Shown: positions 34,706 to 46,173 of the stretch, one piece after another
Position numbering within the stretch: the stretch's first letter is position 1
How the letters are laid out: each line of letters opens with the position of its first letter
NCBI GenBank assembly: GCA_014529385.2
Contig: CM043952.1
Span: 64,626,370 to 64,690,369, forward strand
Source of the DNA: Adiantum capillus-veneris
Taxonomy: Eukaryota > Streptophyta > Polypodiopsida > Polypodiales > Pteridaceae
Reading direction: 5' to 3'
DNA length: 64,000 nt
Program-made: the position numbers and the translations under genes
The notes under the pieces: generated by a model
The model's database searches: none
Told to the model about the DNA's origin: nothing
Seen by the model: only the letters and a program-made list of their open reading frames with translations

Positions 34706-37700
34706 GACTCCATTCCGGAGCGATCATTATCTGATATAATGTCGAATACTCTGCTGGCGGTTTTGATGAACATACAATACATACAGTGACATATTCATGT
34801 ACGCTTTCTTTCATTCCTGGCCAATAGACTCCCAATTGTAACAAATTCCTATATGTGTTCCTTCTTGAACAATGAAATGCACATTCCTGAACATGTGCTT
34901 CGCACAGATATATATTATATTCCTCAGGATTGATGCATAGTCGTAAAACATGATCATTTTCCAATTGATACAACCTTCCTGCAACCAATTGAAGATTCTT
35001 GGATTGCTGAATAGCAATATGTTTCTGGTTGTATTCTCTTCTATCAAACTCTCCTCCATAGGTTAATAGGCTAACGACATTTTGAGACCACTTCGGTATC
35101 ATTTCTATGTTGAACAAGTACGCGTCTGGCATGTCGTCATCTACTCCTATAGGGTCTTCTCCATTCGTCAATCGTGAAAGATGATCAGCTCTAAGATGTG
35201 TTTTTCCTTTCTTTACTACTACCGTGAAGTCGAATTCCAGTAAGATAATGAACCATCTCACTATTCTCCCGGTATTGCATGGTTTATTCACTAGGTAGAG
35301 CAAGGCTTGGTGATCCGTAAAAAACACAAACCTGTTGGCTAGAAGATAATGCTGAAATTTCTTCACAGCATATATCATTTCTAATCCTTCTCGCTCTGTT
35401 GTGGTGTAATTCTTCTCTGCATTGTTGAGCTGTCGACTGGTGTAACAGATAGGAAAATCCATGTTTCCTTCTTCTGGCTGAGCCATAATGCATCCTATTG
35501 CATATGCCGAAGCATCTATATGCACATGGAATATCTTCTCCCAATCTGGTGATTTCAAGACTGGAGCAGTAATGAGTGTCTCTTTAAATTTCTTGAATGA
35601 TTCCTCACACTCCTCTGTCCATTCAAAGTTCACTATTAGCCTGTAAAGTGGTTGGCCTATTATAGCGTACATGTAAATGAATCGTCTATAATATCCGCAA
35701 TGTCCCATAAAGCTCTGTACTTGTTTCGCATTGGTTGGTCTAGGCATATCCACTATAACTTTTATCTTCTCTAAATCCGTGGATATTCCGTTTTGCGAGA
35801 CAATATGTCCCAGAATTCTGCCCTGTCGGACCATAAACACACATTTCTTAGGATTGAGACAAATGCGATATGTTCTACATTTCTCAAATACTTTTCTTAG
35901 GTGTTCTAGATGCTCATCTCTCAGAAGAGAATGTACACATAAGTCATCCATGTATATTTCTAGAAACAACCTTAAGTATTCTTTGAAAGCATGCGTCATC
36001 AGCCTCTGGAAGGTTGCGGGAGCATTGGTTAGACCAAAAGGCATAACCCGATAAGCATAAATTCCCCACTCCGTTGCAAAATCTGTTTTATGTTGATCTG
36101 CCGATGCTACGGTTAGCTGGCTATATCCTAAAAAACCATCAAGAAAGAAGTATGTTGTTTTTCCTGATACACGCTCTAGAACATGATCAGTTATCAGCAG
36201 GGGATAATTGTCCCTGATTGTTGCAGCATTCACTTTCTTTAAGTTGACACACACTCGGAGTTTTCCGTTCTTCTTGGGTACCACCACAATTGGAGATACC
36301 CAATCGGTGTGTTCAATCTCGTATATGAATTCAGCTTCCATTAGCTTATCTATCTCTTCCTTGATTCGCTTAGAAAACGTATCATTATATGTGTATGGTC
36401 TCTGTCTGCTAGGCTTTACATCTTGTTTTAGTGGGATTGTGTGTTGGCATATCGATGGGTCAACTCCCTTTAAGTCCTTATAAGACCATGCAAACACATC
36501 CTTGTACTCTCTGAGAAGACTCAAAAGTCTCTCTTCCTCGCCTGGAGACAAATCTATGGCTATGTATACCGGTCTAGGTGTCTCACCTGGAGCTGCTAAA
36601 TCAACTTTTTTTTCATCTTCCGGTCTGTCATAAGATTCGTTCTCCCTTCTCTCTCGAATAGGTTGGGTTAATACCACCTTCTTATCCTCTATTGTGAATT
36701 TCCTGTAGTGAGAGGGAACATCCATGTTTTCCTTGATTTTGGCGTTTTCGTCCTCTCCACTCTCAATTTCTGTCGTCCAAACTTCTTTCAGAGTTTTCTT
36801 GAGCTCTCTGTACTTGTTTCTACGTTCTAACTTGGACTCCGTGTGTTCTCTGTTGCACTTGTTCTTTTCTGATTTTTCTGTTTCAGTTTTCGTTTCATTC
36901 CTTTGAACTTGATTTCTTGAGCTTCTTTTGTCTTTTCGTAAGCTCTTTTGATCATTGCCTCTCATTCTTCTAGAAATCTTGTCCTTAACACAATCTTTCT
37001 CCTTTATTAGCATTAGGAATTGATTTTTTCCTCTTATTCTAGGCATCGGATTGGTTCTAACCCCCTTTGTTTTTCTCTTTGCTCTATAGCATTTCTGGCG
37101 TTGTTTAGTTTGGTTCGGAAAATCATAAAATCTGACATCAGTTATAGTTTCTTCGTTTCCGCTTGAATTGTCTATTGACTCGTTGTCTGCTTCATTTCCC
37201 CACTCTGGATGACCGGGAATGTTGTGAAACACCTCTTCTTCATCTTCCTTTTCTAGTGTATCGTTCTTTTCAGTTTCTTTTTCGAGTACAGTTCTCAACA
37301 TGAAGTACGGAACCACGTCGTACCCGTCCTTGTCGCAAAATTTTGTTGTGGGACCATCCGGAATTGCACAAACATCTAGGGTTGCTAGAATGTGTGTCCA
37401 TTCTAATGGTTCAAGCGTGTCCTCTGGAAAGGGTTCTCCTATATAAGTTTCATCTTCGATAGCCCTTTCTAAAACATATTCTTCTCGCCTCAGACTTCCA
37501 CATTTCGAGGCTCCACACATCCATAACTCCTTGGGCTTACCTAACCAAGCTGGAAATTCGGATCCCGCCAAAGTAGCTGAATCAAACTCCTCTACCAGTG
37601 TTCGGTTCACATCTTTGTAGCTATGGTCTTTCAGGTTCACACGTGTAGTGGTTTCCATATTTCTCAGGTATATGTGATCGTAGCCCCAATCCTGGACCAT

Positions 37701-38354
37701 TTTCAACTGTCTCATGAATGGTCTTCCCAGTATGATATCATAGTTATTCTCCTTGCCAAAATCGACAATAGCAAAAGTATGTTCGTATTCAATGCCGCAA
37801 GAAGTTACTACGACTTTCTCTAATAACCCCATAGGTTTCTCCATGTGTCCATCTGCTAATTGGAGTTTCAACCTAGTCTTCCTTATTGCTGGTTTCCCCC
37901 ATTTTTTCCAGATTTCTTTTGTAGCAATGGCTACCCCAGCTCCACTGTCTAGTATTGCCATCGTGTTCACGCCTTGGAATTCAACTGGTAAGGTTGTATT
38001 CCCCTCTTCACCTTCGCAATACTCTCTGACCTTGTTTAAGGGTACAGGCTTAGCGTTCTTTTGTGGGTTGCTCAGCTCTTGTATACCCTCTTGCAGTCTC
38101 GATGTTGGGTCTTTTATTCCAAATTTCTCCAAGCATTTTCCTACAGTGGTCCACATATGTGGTCTTAGCCTCAAAAGCTCAGCTAGAGTGATAGTGCATG
38201 TCACTGGTGTTGACAAGATCTCTATCAATCCTTGCGATTCCATGACTTTTTCTGATGAAATTCTTCGTGAGGGAAGTGCTCTAATCTCGGATTTTGCTTC
38301 ATACTCTCCTAAGTATGAAGGTAAGGTATTTGGTGAATGAGGTTTGCTCTCCAT
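34680..38354 (-). CDS. Pol of G1: retropepsin, RT, RNase H, integrase zinc domain
   Basis: A single open frame of 1224 codons from an ATG at 38354. Retropepsin lies around residues 125-220 (AILDSGAGVAIAT, YDIILGRPFM). A long charged linker (about 300-570) follows. RT covers about 600-800: SPIVVVPKKNGKLRVCVNL, then FFLDGFLGYSQL, then VMPFGLTNAPATFQRL, then EIYMDDLCVHS with the catalytic YMDD. RNase H covers about 880-1000 (FHVHIDASAYAIGC, TTTEREGLEMIYAVKK, FFTDHQALLYL). The integrase zinc region is near the end (VYWPGMKESVHEYVTVCIVC). The frame then stops after APEWSQYIVECAD, with no D,D,E core. There is only one RNase H, unlike element B. The frame is intact despite the age of its surroundings. 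Confidence 0.9.
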   Translation of the reverse strand: MESKPHSPNTLPSYLGEYEAKSEIRALPSRRISSEKVMESQGLIEILSTPVTCTITLAELLRLRPHMWTTVGKCLEKFGIKDPTSRLQEGIQELSNPQKNAKPVPLNKVREYCEGEEGNTTLPVEFQGVNTMAILDSGAGVAIATKEIWKKWGKPAIRKTRLKLQLADGHMEKPMGLLEKVVVTSCGIEYEHTFAIVDFGKENNYDIILGRPFMRQLKMVQDWGYDHIYLRNMETTTRVNLKDHSYKDVNRTLVEEFDSATLAGSEFPAWLGKPKELWMCGASKCGSLRREEYVLERAIEDETYIGEPFPEDTLEPLEWTHILATLDVCAIPDGPTTKFCDKDGYDVVPYFMLRTVLEKETEKNDTLEKEDEEEVFHNIPGHPEWGNEADNESIDNSSGNEETITDVRFYDFPNQTKQRQKCYRAKRKTKGVRTNPMPRIRGKNQFLMLIKEKDCVKDKISRRMRGNDQKSLRKDKRSSRNQVQRNETKTETEKSEKNKCNREHTESKLERRNKYRELKKTLKEVWTTEIESGEDENAKIKENMDVPSHYRKFTIEDKKVVLTQPIRERRENESYDRPEDEKKVDLAAPGETPRPVYIAIDLSPGEEERLLSLLREYKDVFAWSYKDLKGVDPSICQHTIPLKQDVKPSRQRPYTYNDTFSKRIKEEIDKLMEAEFIYEIEHTDWVSPIVVVPKKNGKLRVCVNLKKVNAATIRDNYPLLITDHVLERVSGKTTYFFLDGFLGYSQLTVASADQHKTDFATEWGIYAYRVMPFGLTNAPATFQRLMTHAFKEYLRLFLEIYMDDLCVHSLLRDEHLEHLRKVFEKCRTYRICLNPKKCVFMVRQGRILGHIVSQNGISTDLEKIKVIVDMPRPTNAKQVQSFMGHCGYYRRFIYMYAIIGQPLYRLIVNFEWTEECEESFKKFKETLITAPVLKSPDWEKIFHVHIDASAYAIGCIMAQPEEGNMDFPICYTSRQLNNAEKNYTTTEREGLEMIYAVKKFQHYLLANRFVFFTDHQALLYLVNKPCNTGRIVRWFIILLEFDFTVVVKKGKTHLRADHLSRLTNGEDPIGVDDDMPDAYLFNIEMIPKWSQNVVSLLTYGGEFDRREYNQKHIAIQQSKNLQLVAGRLYQLENDHVLRLCINPEEYNIYLCEAHVQECAFHCSRRNTYRNLLQLGVYWPGMKESVHEYVTVCIVCSSKPPAEYSTLYQIMIAPEWSQYIVECAD

Positions 38355-38390
38355 TGTTCTAACAGAGCCCCCATCTCCCCAGTAAGATTA

Positions 38391-38588
38391 CAGATCCAAG
38401 TCCACTTGAGATCCTGCCTCAAATTCCACTATGGGAGGATTCCTGATGTCCTTTTCCCAATTTGTCAGATTAGCTTGGCAACTTAGCTCGTTTGCAAAGT
38501 TTGCCTCTCTCACTTGTTTCCAAAATTCATTGTAATCCTCATCTCTTCCGTAAGACCTCTGTATGACTGGATGAAAACTCTCTATCTC
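38391..38588 (-). other. In-frame extension between gag and pol of G1
   Basis: Gag and pol are in the same phase. After the gag TAG (38589-38591) the frame stays open for 66 codons (EIESFHPVIQRSYGRDEDYN and onward) to a TAA at 38388-38390, 11 codons before the pol ATG. It could be translated by stop readthrough, or be residual coding sequence of a former gag-pol fusion. Confidence 0.5.
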
Positions 38589-41500
38589 CTAATCGGTTGT
38601 GTTCAATACTATGCGGTCATCCTTGTGTGTATTTTCAGGCTTTTGTGCACTGGGAGTCTTTTCAGCTACCCGTGAAATGATAGTCTCTTGCTGAATTGGG
38701 TTTTCTGTTCCACAATTCATTGTTTCTCTTGGTGGTTCTAATAAGGCTTGTGCAGTCTCGATCATTCTCTGGCACATTTCAAGTCTCTGCTTTTCCAATT
38801 CCGCGTTTGGGTATGTCATCCACCTCTGTTCTTGTGTTTGGTTGTTCTTTAACCTAGCTTCGTAAGCTCTCATCAGTGCGTCCAATGGTTTGTGTACTTT
38901 GTCGACTAGCACTGATCCCCCTGAGTTTAAGCTGGTTGTCTCTTTGATACTCTTTTGTTTCGTTCTTTCCGGGCTCATCTCTCGTTTCCCGTTTTGACTC
39001 TCAAGTTTTTCTAATCTATCTTTAGTTTGCTTTAGTTCCTCAGCTAGAATAGCGTCTTCACATTCTTTTCTCAACTTCATGCGTGCTTTTCTAGATTTCC
39101 ATGTGTTTCTCTGACTCCGCGGTCCTTGACTAACCACTTCAGTCGCTAACTTTCCATTCTCAAGTTCTGTAGTGGTTTTCTTAGCTTGAGCTCTAGTAAC
39201 AACTTGCGTTGGTATCAGAGTTTCATTTTCAGACCCACTGCTGGTAGGAATAGTTTCTAGCATATTCAATGTCGTCTTTTGCACTTTGTTTGGATTCTTT
39301 GAACAATCCTCAATGAAGTGAGTAACCCCACACTCAGTGCAATAAGCGCTAATTCTAATGATTTCCGTATGTGGACAAACATTCATCAGATGGTCACCTC
39401 CACACTTGTAACAGGGTCCTAGTGCTGGTCTTGGTCCCACTTGATTCGTCCTTTGTGGATAGGATGGTCTTTGTCCTATTAACCCTCCATGAGCTATGAA
39501 CATCAATGTTCTTGCGTCCAAATTGTATCTCTCTTCATCAGAATCACTTGTAAGTGTTGGTGTTCCAACATTCCCAATCATGCCCCATGGTTCTGGTTGT
39601 TTGGGTTCTTCTGGTGGGTAATACACAGTTGGAGATATGTGTGCACCAGATTCTTCATAATAGGCTTGAACAGGCACTAAGGCTTGTTCTTCCTGATTCT
39701 CTAAGGTTGGTGCATATCTAATGCCCACTGGTCTTGCTCCTGGTAAAGGTGGTTGTTGTCCCAATACCGATTGCGGTCTTTCTATCCCCATAGGTCCTGG
39801 TACATTTCCCGTTGGGTATCGAGGTACTGGATGTACCTGAGGTGGTGCTAATTGAGCAAGAGGTGCATACTGACGCTCCCTTACATACCCTTTGTTGTAA
39901 TAGCACTCCTCTGTTGGATGGTTTGTCCATTTTTGCTCAATAGCACACCATTTCAGTGGTTTTGGCAATGGTTTTTGGTATGGTGCCATCCTGTTTAGAG
40001 CATCTTCTATCATTTGCTCTACATTTGGCATGGTTGTTGTTTGAACAATTTTTTTAGTGGTAGTCTCGCTAGCTATGGAGGAAGAGCTACTGGATGCAAA
40101 ATCTGTATCCGCTGACACCTCTCCATAAACCGTACAGTTATTTGCTTCTCTCGTTACTTGCTCGAAACTTGTACAAGCTTTCAAGTGCAAGTCCTTCTTG
40201 AGAGTGTCGTTTTTCAATCCTTCAATAAAGAGAACAGATAGTCTGTCATCTTGTGGTCGTTCACGTGCTGGACATCTCTCAATGTATTGTTTGAAGCGAA
40301 GTGAAGCTTCCTTCACTTTTTCGTGTTCTCTCTGTTTAAAAGCATATATTTGTGAGACCGTATTGTGCTTAATCCCTCGTTTTGAGAATTCCTCAGCAAA
40401 CTCTCTTAGCAAATGGTCAATGTCATGGAATCCCCCTCTGTTCAGTGGTTGAAACCATGTCAATGACGTACCTTCTAGAGTAAGACCAAATCCCTCGTAT
40501 TGTGTATGGAAATCTGTAATCTGCTCAGCTCTTAAGACTTGCTTAAAGAGTGACACATGTGCATACGGATCTCCTGAACCACCATACTTCTTTGGCATAC
40601 ACTTGGCTACTTGAGATGGTCTCATACGTCTATGGTCTGCTACCAATCTCATTGCTCTTGTGTCCCGGCTAAAGCTTTCTCTAGCATCATGGACTTCATG
40701 GGTTACCCTTGTCGGTTCCCCTGCCCTGAGTCTACTACTAGGAGGTAAATGTGATGGTTCCGCTTCAAACCTTGGACCTGGAGTGGTATACGTGGGGATT
40801 GGAACTGCACTACCTCGATTTGTATCCATTGACTCTCTAGAATGTAATGATCCCATTGGTCCGGGCTTCGAGTACTGAGGTTGACTGAAAGAGTCAGCAG
40901 CCTGAGTTCTTTGTCCTCCTGTTGTCATTGGGTTTTGGACTCCATTTGTTGGTGCTGGTCTTTGTGAGCTAGAAGTAACATAATACTGATGTAGTGGTCC
41001 CCCAAAGTATGTATATCCTTCTAATTCTTTCTTGCCCATTGTTGAGTATTGCCTCCCATACTTGTCGTAAGCGGCAATTTTCACTTCCGATCCCTCTGTG
41101 TAGGTAAAGACATAAAGTCTTTTTTGGTCTGTCAACTCTCCGGTGTAAGGTTCTTCACATCTATAAGAGAGATCTTGCTCCCCATTATTATATTTGTATA
41201 GCCCCACATAGATGTTATCAGTGTTGATCCTTGTAGTTTCATTCTCTCTTCTTAACCTCGCATCAGGGAAGTTCATTATTGGTGCTTTCTCCTCAAGTTC
41301 TTCATCTACTTTGGCTTTGGTGCCCATCAATCCCCACTTTTCCACAATGTTAGGGTTTAGGACTACCAAGTACATGGTACCCTCATCATCTAGATATCTA
41401 TCTCCGCTATAGCTCACAGGCACTAAGTCCTTGAACTCACTAAGTCTATCTTCTATCTTTACACAATAGCAGTCCATTCCATCTTTGTAGATCTTGGCAC

Positions 41501-41792
41501 CTTGCTCATTGTCGTACTGGTATTTTATGAACAATAGCTTCATTGTGGCGGAAGGGTTTGATGATCCTTCTGCCATATTTTCTCTGTTGTTCAGGTTCAA
41601 GTGTTCCAAGTGTTCGGTGAAAATCTCGTAAGATCTCTTCGAAGAAGTATCAGAAACACTTCCTTCAAAGATCGTCTCTAATGGGTGCACCCAACTTTGG
41701 TTTACACTTCCCTCGGTTGATATGACACTTGCTTGTTCCCCTTGTTTTGGTTGGTTATTCTGGAGATTCCTGCCCGATCTCAAATTCGTCAA
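38589..41792 (-). CDS. Gag of G1, unusually long
   Basis: Open frame of 1067 codons. The first ATG is at 41576 (MAEGSSNPSATMKLL), so an ATG-started product has about 995 residues; the first 72 codons are open but lack an ATG. An N-terminal part of about 300 residues has no family I recognise. The Retrotrans_gag capsid pattern lies around residues 400-540 (GDPYAHVSLFKQVL, FGLTLEGTSLTWFQPL). The nucleocapsid part has NHPTEECYYNKG and two knuckles, CYKCGGDHLMNVC and CTECGVTHFIEDC, both with three rather than the usual four residues before His. A basic, coiled-coil-like tail follows. There is no internal stop. Confidence 0.85.
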   Translation of the reverse strand: MTNLRSGRNLQNNQPKQGEQASVISTEGSVNQSWVHPLETIFEGSVSDTSSKRSYEIFTEHLEHLNLNNRENMAEGSSNPSATMKLLFIKYQYDNEQGAKIYKDGMDCYCVKIEDRLSEFKDLVPVSYSGDRYLDDEGTMYLVVLNPNIVEKWGLMGTKAKVDEELEEKAPIMNFPDARLRRENETTRINTDNIYVGLYKYNNGEQDLSYRCEEPYTGELTDQKRLYVFTYTEGSEVKIAAYDKYGRQYSTMGKKELEGYTYFGGPLHQYYVTSSSQRPAPTNGVQNPMTTGGQRTQAADSFSQPQYSKPGPMGSLHSRESMDTNRGSAVPIPTYTTPGPRFEAEPSHLPPSSRLRAGEPTRVTHEVHDARESFSRDTRAMRLVADHRRMRPSQVAKCMPKKYGGSGDPYAHVSLFKQVLRAEQITDFHTQYEGFGLTLEGTSLTWFQPLNRGGFHDIDHLLREFAEEFSKRGIKHNTVSQIYAFKQREHEKVKEASLRFKQYIERCPARERPQDDRLSVLFIEGLKNDTLKKDLHLKACTSFEQVTREANNCTVYGEVSADTDFASSSSSSIASETTTKKIVQTTTMPNVEQMIEDALNRMAPYQKPLPKPLKWCAIEQKWTNHPTEECYYNKGYVRERQYAPLAQLAPPQVHPVPRYPTGNVPGPMGIERPQSVLGQQPPLPGARPVGIRYAPTLENQEEQALVPVQAYYEESGAHISPTVYYPPEEPKQPEPWGMIGNVGTPTLTSDSDEERYNLDARTLMFIAHGGLIGQRPSYPQRTNQVGPRPALGPCYKCGGDHLMNVCPHTEIIRISAYCTECGVTHFIEDCSKNPNKVQKTTLNMLETIPTSSGSENETLIPTQVVTRAQAKKTTTELENGKLATEVVSQGPRSQRNTWKSRKARMKLRKECEDAILAEELKQTKDRLEKLESQNGKREMSPERTKQKSIKETTSLNSGGSVLVDKVHKPLDALMRAYEARLKNNQTQEQRWMTYPNAELEKQRLEMCQRMIETAQALLEPPRETMNCGTENPIQQETIISRVAEKTPSAQKPENTHKDDRIVLNTTD

Positions 41793-42251
41793 TTCCCCTA
41801 AAGGACTTTAACTTTTCCGTCTCGGCAATTTGTTTTCCCAAGTTTTTGTGGTCAGAATTGATCCAAACTGATTGATACTTGGTCAATTGTTTAATCTTGT
41901 CAGTTGGACAACTTCTGTTTCATCAAGTGAGAATTTTGTTGCAGTTATGCTGAAAAAGACATTATACGCGTATGATATCTTTTTTCACAGATTTGGACTA
42001 TTTTGGTTATGCTCACTCTCAGTAGCCTCCTTATGCTCTGTCCACTCACAAAATTCAGTTTGAACTCTGTTTGAGCAAGTTATGGCTAATTTAGGCTTTT
42101 CTTGGCAATTTTCCGCTTTTGACTTGTTTTGGGTCAATTGTGATCCAAATGGGATGAAACTTGAAATATAACCTCTAGACAGCTATTACAATGGATCTAT
42201 GTTGGCAAAGTATCAAAATATGTCCAAAATTAAGTCAAAGACATCATACGC

Positions 42252-44574
42252 TGATAGCCGTTTTTCGGCTCTCCATAATTGCCATAGTAAGTTACTCCAC
42301 CCTACCAAATTCACCCAAACGCTATGGCTATCCCTACCATTTCCCTGTACATAGGCGTGTGTGAGTTAGGGGGCTTTTCCCATATCTTCTTAAAAACCCT
42401 CAGCTAGCTAGTCACTGGGCTAGTTGAGCCAAAAAAATAAAAAAAATAAAAAAATAAAAGTATATTATGGCCTCTTTGTGTGTAAATATTTCATTGTATA
42501 TATGGCCTAAATATAGGAATTTTTTATAATTATTTTGGTATTTTATTTAAATATTTCTACTCAGGTGTGTGTTTTATTAAACCTATGTACACCTTCTTTC
42601 ATCCTCTTATACCATAATGATATTTTTTACCAATATGTACATACTCTAACCTCATATTTTTCCTTTATACAAATCACTCCCACATTTTCACCCTCACCCT
42701 CACCCTCACCCTCGTGAAAACAAAAAATTGATTTCTACTCATTGGTTACTTTTATTATATTATTTACTTCCATACCTTTTCCACTTTCACCCAAAATAAT
42801 TCAAGGAGGGACCATATCATATGATTCCAATATCTTTCCATATCCATAAATCCTCCATATTTTTATTATTATTTTTACTCATTATTCTAACACCATGTGC
42901 TCATTGAGCTAAAGTCCATGAATAGTCCATACACTAGTCCCACCATGTATATATTTCTTTATTCACCAATAATCCTCCTCCATGCATGGGTCAAGGGCAA
43001 CTTGGATGCTTTGTATTATAATATGACAAAGGAGGGGCTCACTCTTGGATGCATTGTACAAATTCAACAAAGGAGGGGGCCACTAAAAGACTTTTGCAGG
43101 CATAAAAAACAGGCTTTTTGGTAAAAATTTTGGCACCTATCTCCACTCCGAATTTGGAGCGGTGGTCAAAAGAGAAAATGCATCCCACACTTTGAATAAT
43201 CACCTCAAATGTTTTCATGATTTTTGGAGCTACCAGCGGTGAGATATGATTTTTTGAGTGGACCCCAGTCTGCCCACTTTTCTCACAAGTAGCCCATAGT
43301 CTTCTCTCACCTCTTTCCACACTTCTACACACTCTTACACATGCCTCCCTCTCCTTCCCTCACTCAAACCTGCAATTTCCATGGCTTCTCCCACCCTCTT
43401 CACCATTACCCTTCTCTCTCATCCCTATAGTTCTTTTATGAACCTCTACATACATACACCCTCTCCATGTCTCTCTCTATTGCTTCTATGTTACAATTTC
43501 ATTTACCTCTCCTAAAAATATCTAAAATTCAGCATCTTAACCATGATAACTTCTGCAAATTGAAGATTTTTCATCAACAAATCCTCTTTTCATCGTGGTG
43601 GTCAACCGTGGCGGCGGCGTAAAGAAGCGAAGAAGAAGAAGACCAGTGGTCATTTTTTCCACAATCTACACAAGGGTGAGTTCAAGCTTCTTCAAAGCTT
43701 CACCATCTCAATGATTCTCTTTTAATTCACCCCTCTTCCTTCATCAAATCAACTCATCCTACCCATTGTAAATGTATCACTAACAATTCTAGTGATTATT
43801 ACCACTAACAACTAACTTCTCTTGTAAAAATGCACCCACACTATCAACATATGGAGTAGGCAACCGCACAAGTAAACCAAATTCACTCACTCCCATGGAA
43901 GTTTCTCTCCATTCACCACATCAATAATTCTCTTACTTGAGCCCACATCCATGTGACTCAAGAGAAAAGAGAGACCCCATTCTCATTTGAAATTCATAAA
44001 AATTCATAATCCTTGATCTTTCCTAATAAAATTGATTAGGCTTAATCCTAATCAAGGCTTATAAAACCTATAAATAGAACCCATTCCTCCTTGTAAAAGA
44101 CATCACTACACCATTGCACACTAGATTGAGCGTACCACACGCCAGCTCTATCTTGGTTGTAAAGAGAGAGTAAGCTTTCTATACACCATCACCTTGGTGC
44201 ATAGAAAAGCTTGAGCTAGTTTGAGTGAGTGCGAGTAAAAGATATTCTTCCTACCATTGTTGTATCTACCCCAACATCAATGAATTGGTAGTTTTGGGTG
44301 CAATTCATGTCCAAAGGCTCACGCTTCTCCTCCAATTTGGCTTGGCAAACTCATTCAGCTTCATAAGGTAACTTGTTTCATTGAAGGTTGTTGTTTTGTT
44401 GCTTGTGATTCATTGGCTATTGTTCGGCTACCATTGTAAGAGGGTGGATGGTGAGAGGGCTCCCATAACCCTAAGACAATGTGCTAGTGATGCTATAACC
44501 AAATCTTGTCACTTGATTCTGCAAGATCTAAGTTCCTTTTTGTGCAAAATATAAAGTTGAAGCTAAGTTGTACA

Positions 44575-44638
<64 letters not shown>

Positions 44639-44897
44639 TTTTAGTGTGTGAGAGTGTTCCATTGGTGTTAGGGTTAGTGTAAATTCCTTGCTTGTTTGTG
44701 GGTTGCTCTAATGATTCTCCTCTTTTGCGTCCTAGTTCGCTCTTAAACTAGGTGGTGCCCCTTGTGTAGTTGGGATTTGGCTGTGGGTTTGTTGTTTTGG
44801 TTTGTGTTGTGTTGTGCCCCAGCCCCATTGAGCAGCACGGGAGCCTTGAAGGGTGTCTAGAGGTTGCTCTTCTTGTTGCCCGCCCCGGACCGCCTCA
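42252..44897 (+). mobile_element. N2: solo LTR inside a palindrome
   Basis: 2646 bp, TGATAGCCG to CCGGACCGCCTCA, flanked by the 4-bp repeat ACGC that restores an almost perfect palindrome. Plus orientation is shown by TATA boxes (44060-44066, 44070-44077), a (CT)n tract near 44578-44634, and, near the end, a hairpin (44731-44752, stem CCTAGT/ACTAGG) followed by TGGTGCCCC. No internal region is present. Confidence 0.8.
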
Positions 44898-45028
44898 ACG
44901 CATATGATGTCTTTTTCATCAATTTGGGTCAAGACTTGATATTTATGCTTTCTACAGTGTTTGTAACAATCTTGTCAGGTCAGATATAAAAAATAAGTAG
45001 TGGATGTGCTAAAAGACATTATACGCGT

Positions 45029-46173
45029 TGTGAGCGGGATGAAAACACACACAGTGCCTCTATAATGACCCGACACACACTCTTGGGAAGATACACACAC
45101 ACACTATGGGGCACCACTCGGCTTACACAACACACCTGGCCGAGACAGGGAACACACCTCTGGAGTGAGAGGAGAGAAACTATCCACTTGTCCACTCCAC
45201 ACAGACACACACACACACACACACACACCCAAAAAACTCAGCTCAAAAGAGGAGAAATTCTGATAATTAGATACAAATGAGCTTGGGCCAACACCAATGG
45301 GGCAAATAGCTCACACAATATGGGTAAAATAAGCCAGATACAATCACAAACTAGAGCAGAAACTTCGCTCATAGGAGAAACTTACACAGAAAAACAGCAG
45401 GAAAAGAGTGAAGAATTTGCCAAAATGGACAGCGCCATCGCGTCCGGAACGGCCCAAAACCCCAGTCTACAATGTCAAAGTGCTCAAATCCGACCTCGGA
45501 TGAGCAGTTTACGGCCAAAACAGGCTCCAAAATGAGCAAAAACACACCTGCGGCTGTTCCTCCTCTCTTCTCCACGATTTTTCTAGTCTTCTCTCAGTTT
45601 TTTCAGTTCCCACACTTAGCTTTATTAGTTGGGCACCCTTGGCCTTTTAGATGACCTCAAACGGACCCCGAACAAGCCAAAACCTGACCTCGCAGTGCAT
45701 AGTTGTCACCTTTTTGCATCATTCGCACACCTGGCACTCAGCTTTTTTCCAATAATACATCTCGCCACCACATGAAGTGGCCCCAAAAAGTGATCTTAAT
45801 GATGACCTTTCTGCATAACTCTCACCAGAAAACACCCACGTTGTGTCCGTCCTCATCCGCGTGCAAATATTGACCTCGTTCGCCCTCCTGACGCCACTAG
45901 ATGCCATCTGACGCACCAGCTGACCTCACGTCGTCGGCCCGCGGATAGCTTCCTCGAGAATTTTTACGCACTACCAACTCCTCCTTATTGTAGAAAAAAC
46001 ACAGTGGTACTGGTAATAGTGAAAATCGATGCACTATGTACACCCTGTCCTACCTGTACACATGTGGGCCCCACATAACCACCTGGCTAAGGAAAATGGG
46101 AAATCCTTTATTTGATGCACCATGCATGTATATGTACATATGCGCAATCCCTTGCTCCAAAAAACTCCTGACA
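45029..46173 (-). mobile_element. N3: solo LTR inside a palindrome
   Basis: 1145 bp, TGTGAGCGGG to CTCCTGACA on the plus strand, flanked by GCGT on the left and GTGT on the right (one change). Minus orientation is inferred from the hairpin (45117-45144, stem CTCGGC/GCCGAG) followed on the minus strand by TGGTGCCCC, about 80 bases before the LTR end. It contains a (CA)n tract. No coding content. Confidence 0.7.

Noticed and set aside
37753-38340. A 195-codon plus-strand frame and other plus-strand frames across 35731-41412
   Set aside because: They lie antisense to the intact gag and pol of G1, and their composition is that of a shadow frame.
33171-41800. Gag-pol as an independent element nested in G1
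   Set aside because: No LTR pair or PBS was found around it. The only PBS is at 46992-47012 beside the G1 LTR, and no copy of the sequence after the internal PPT occurs upstream of gag. It remains possible if such LTRs were lost.
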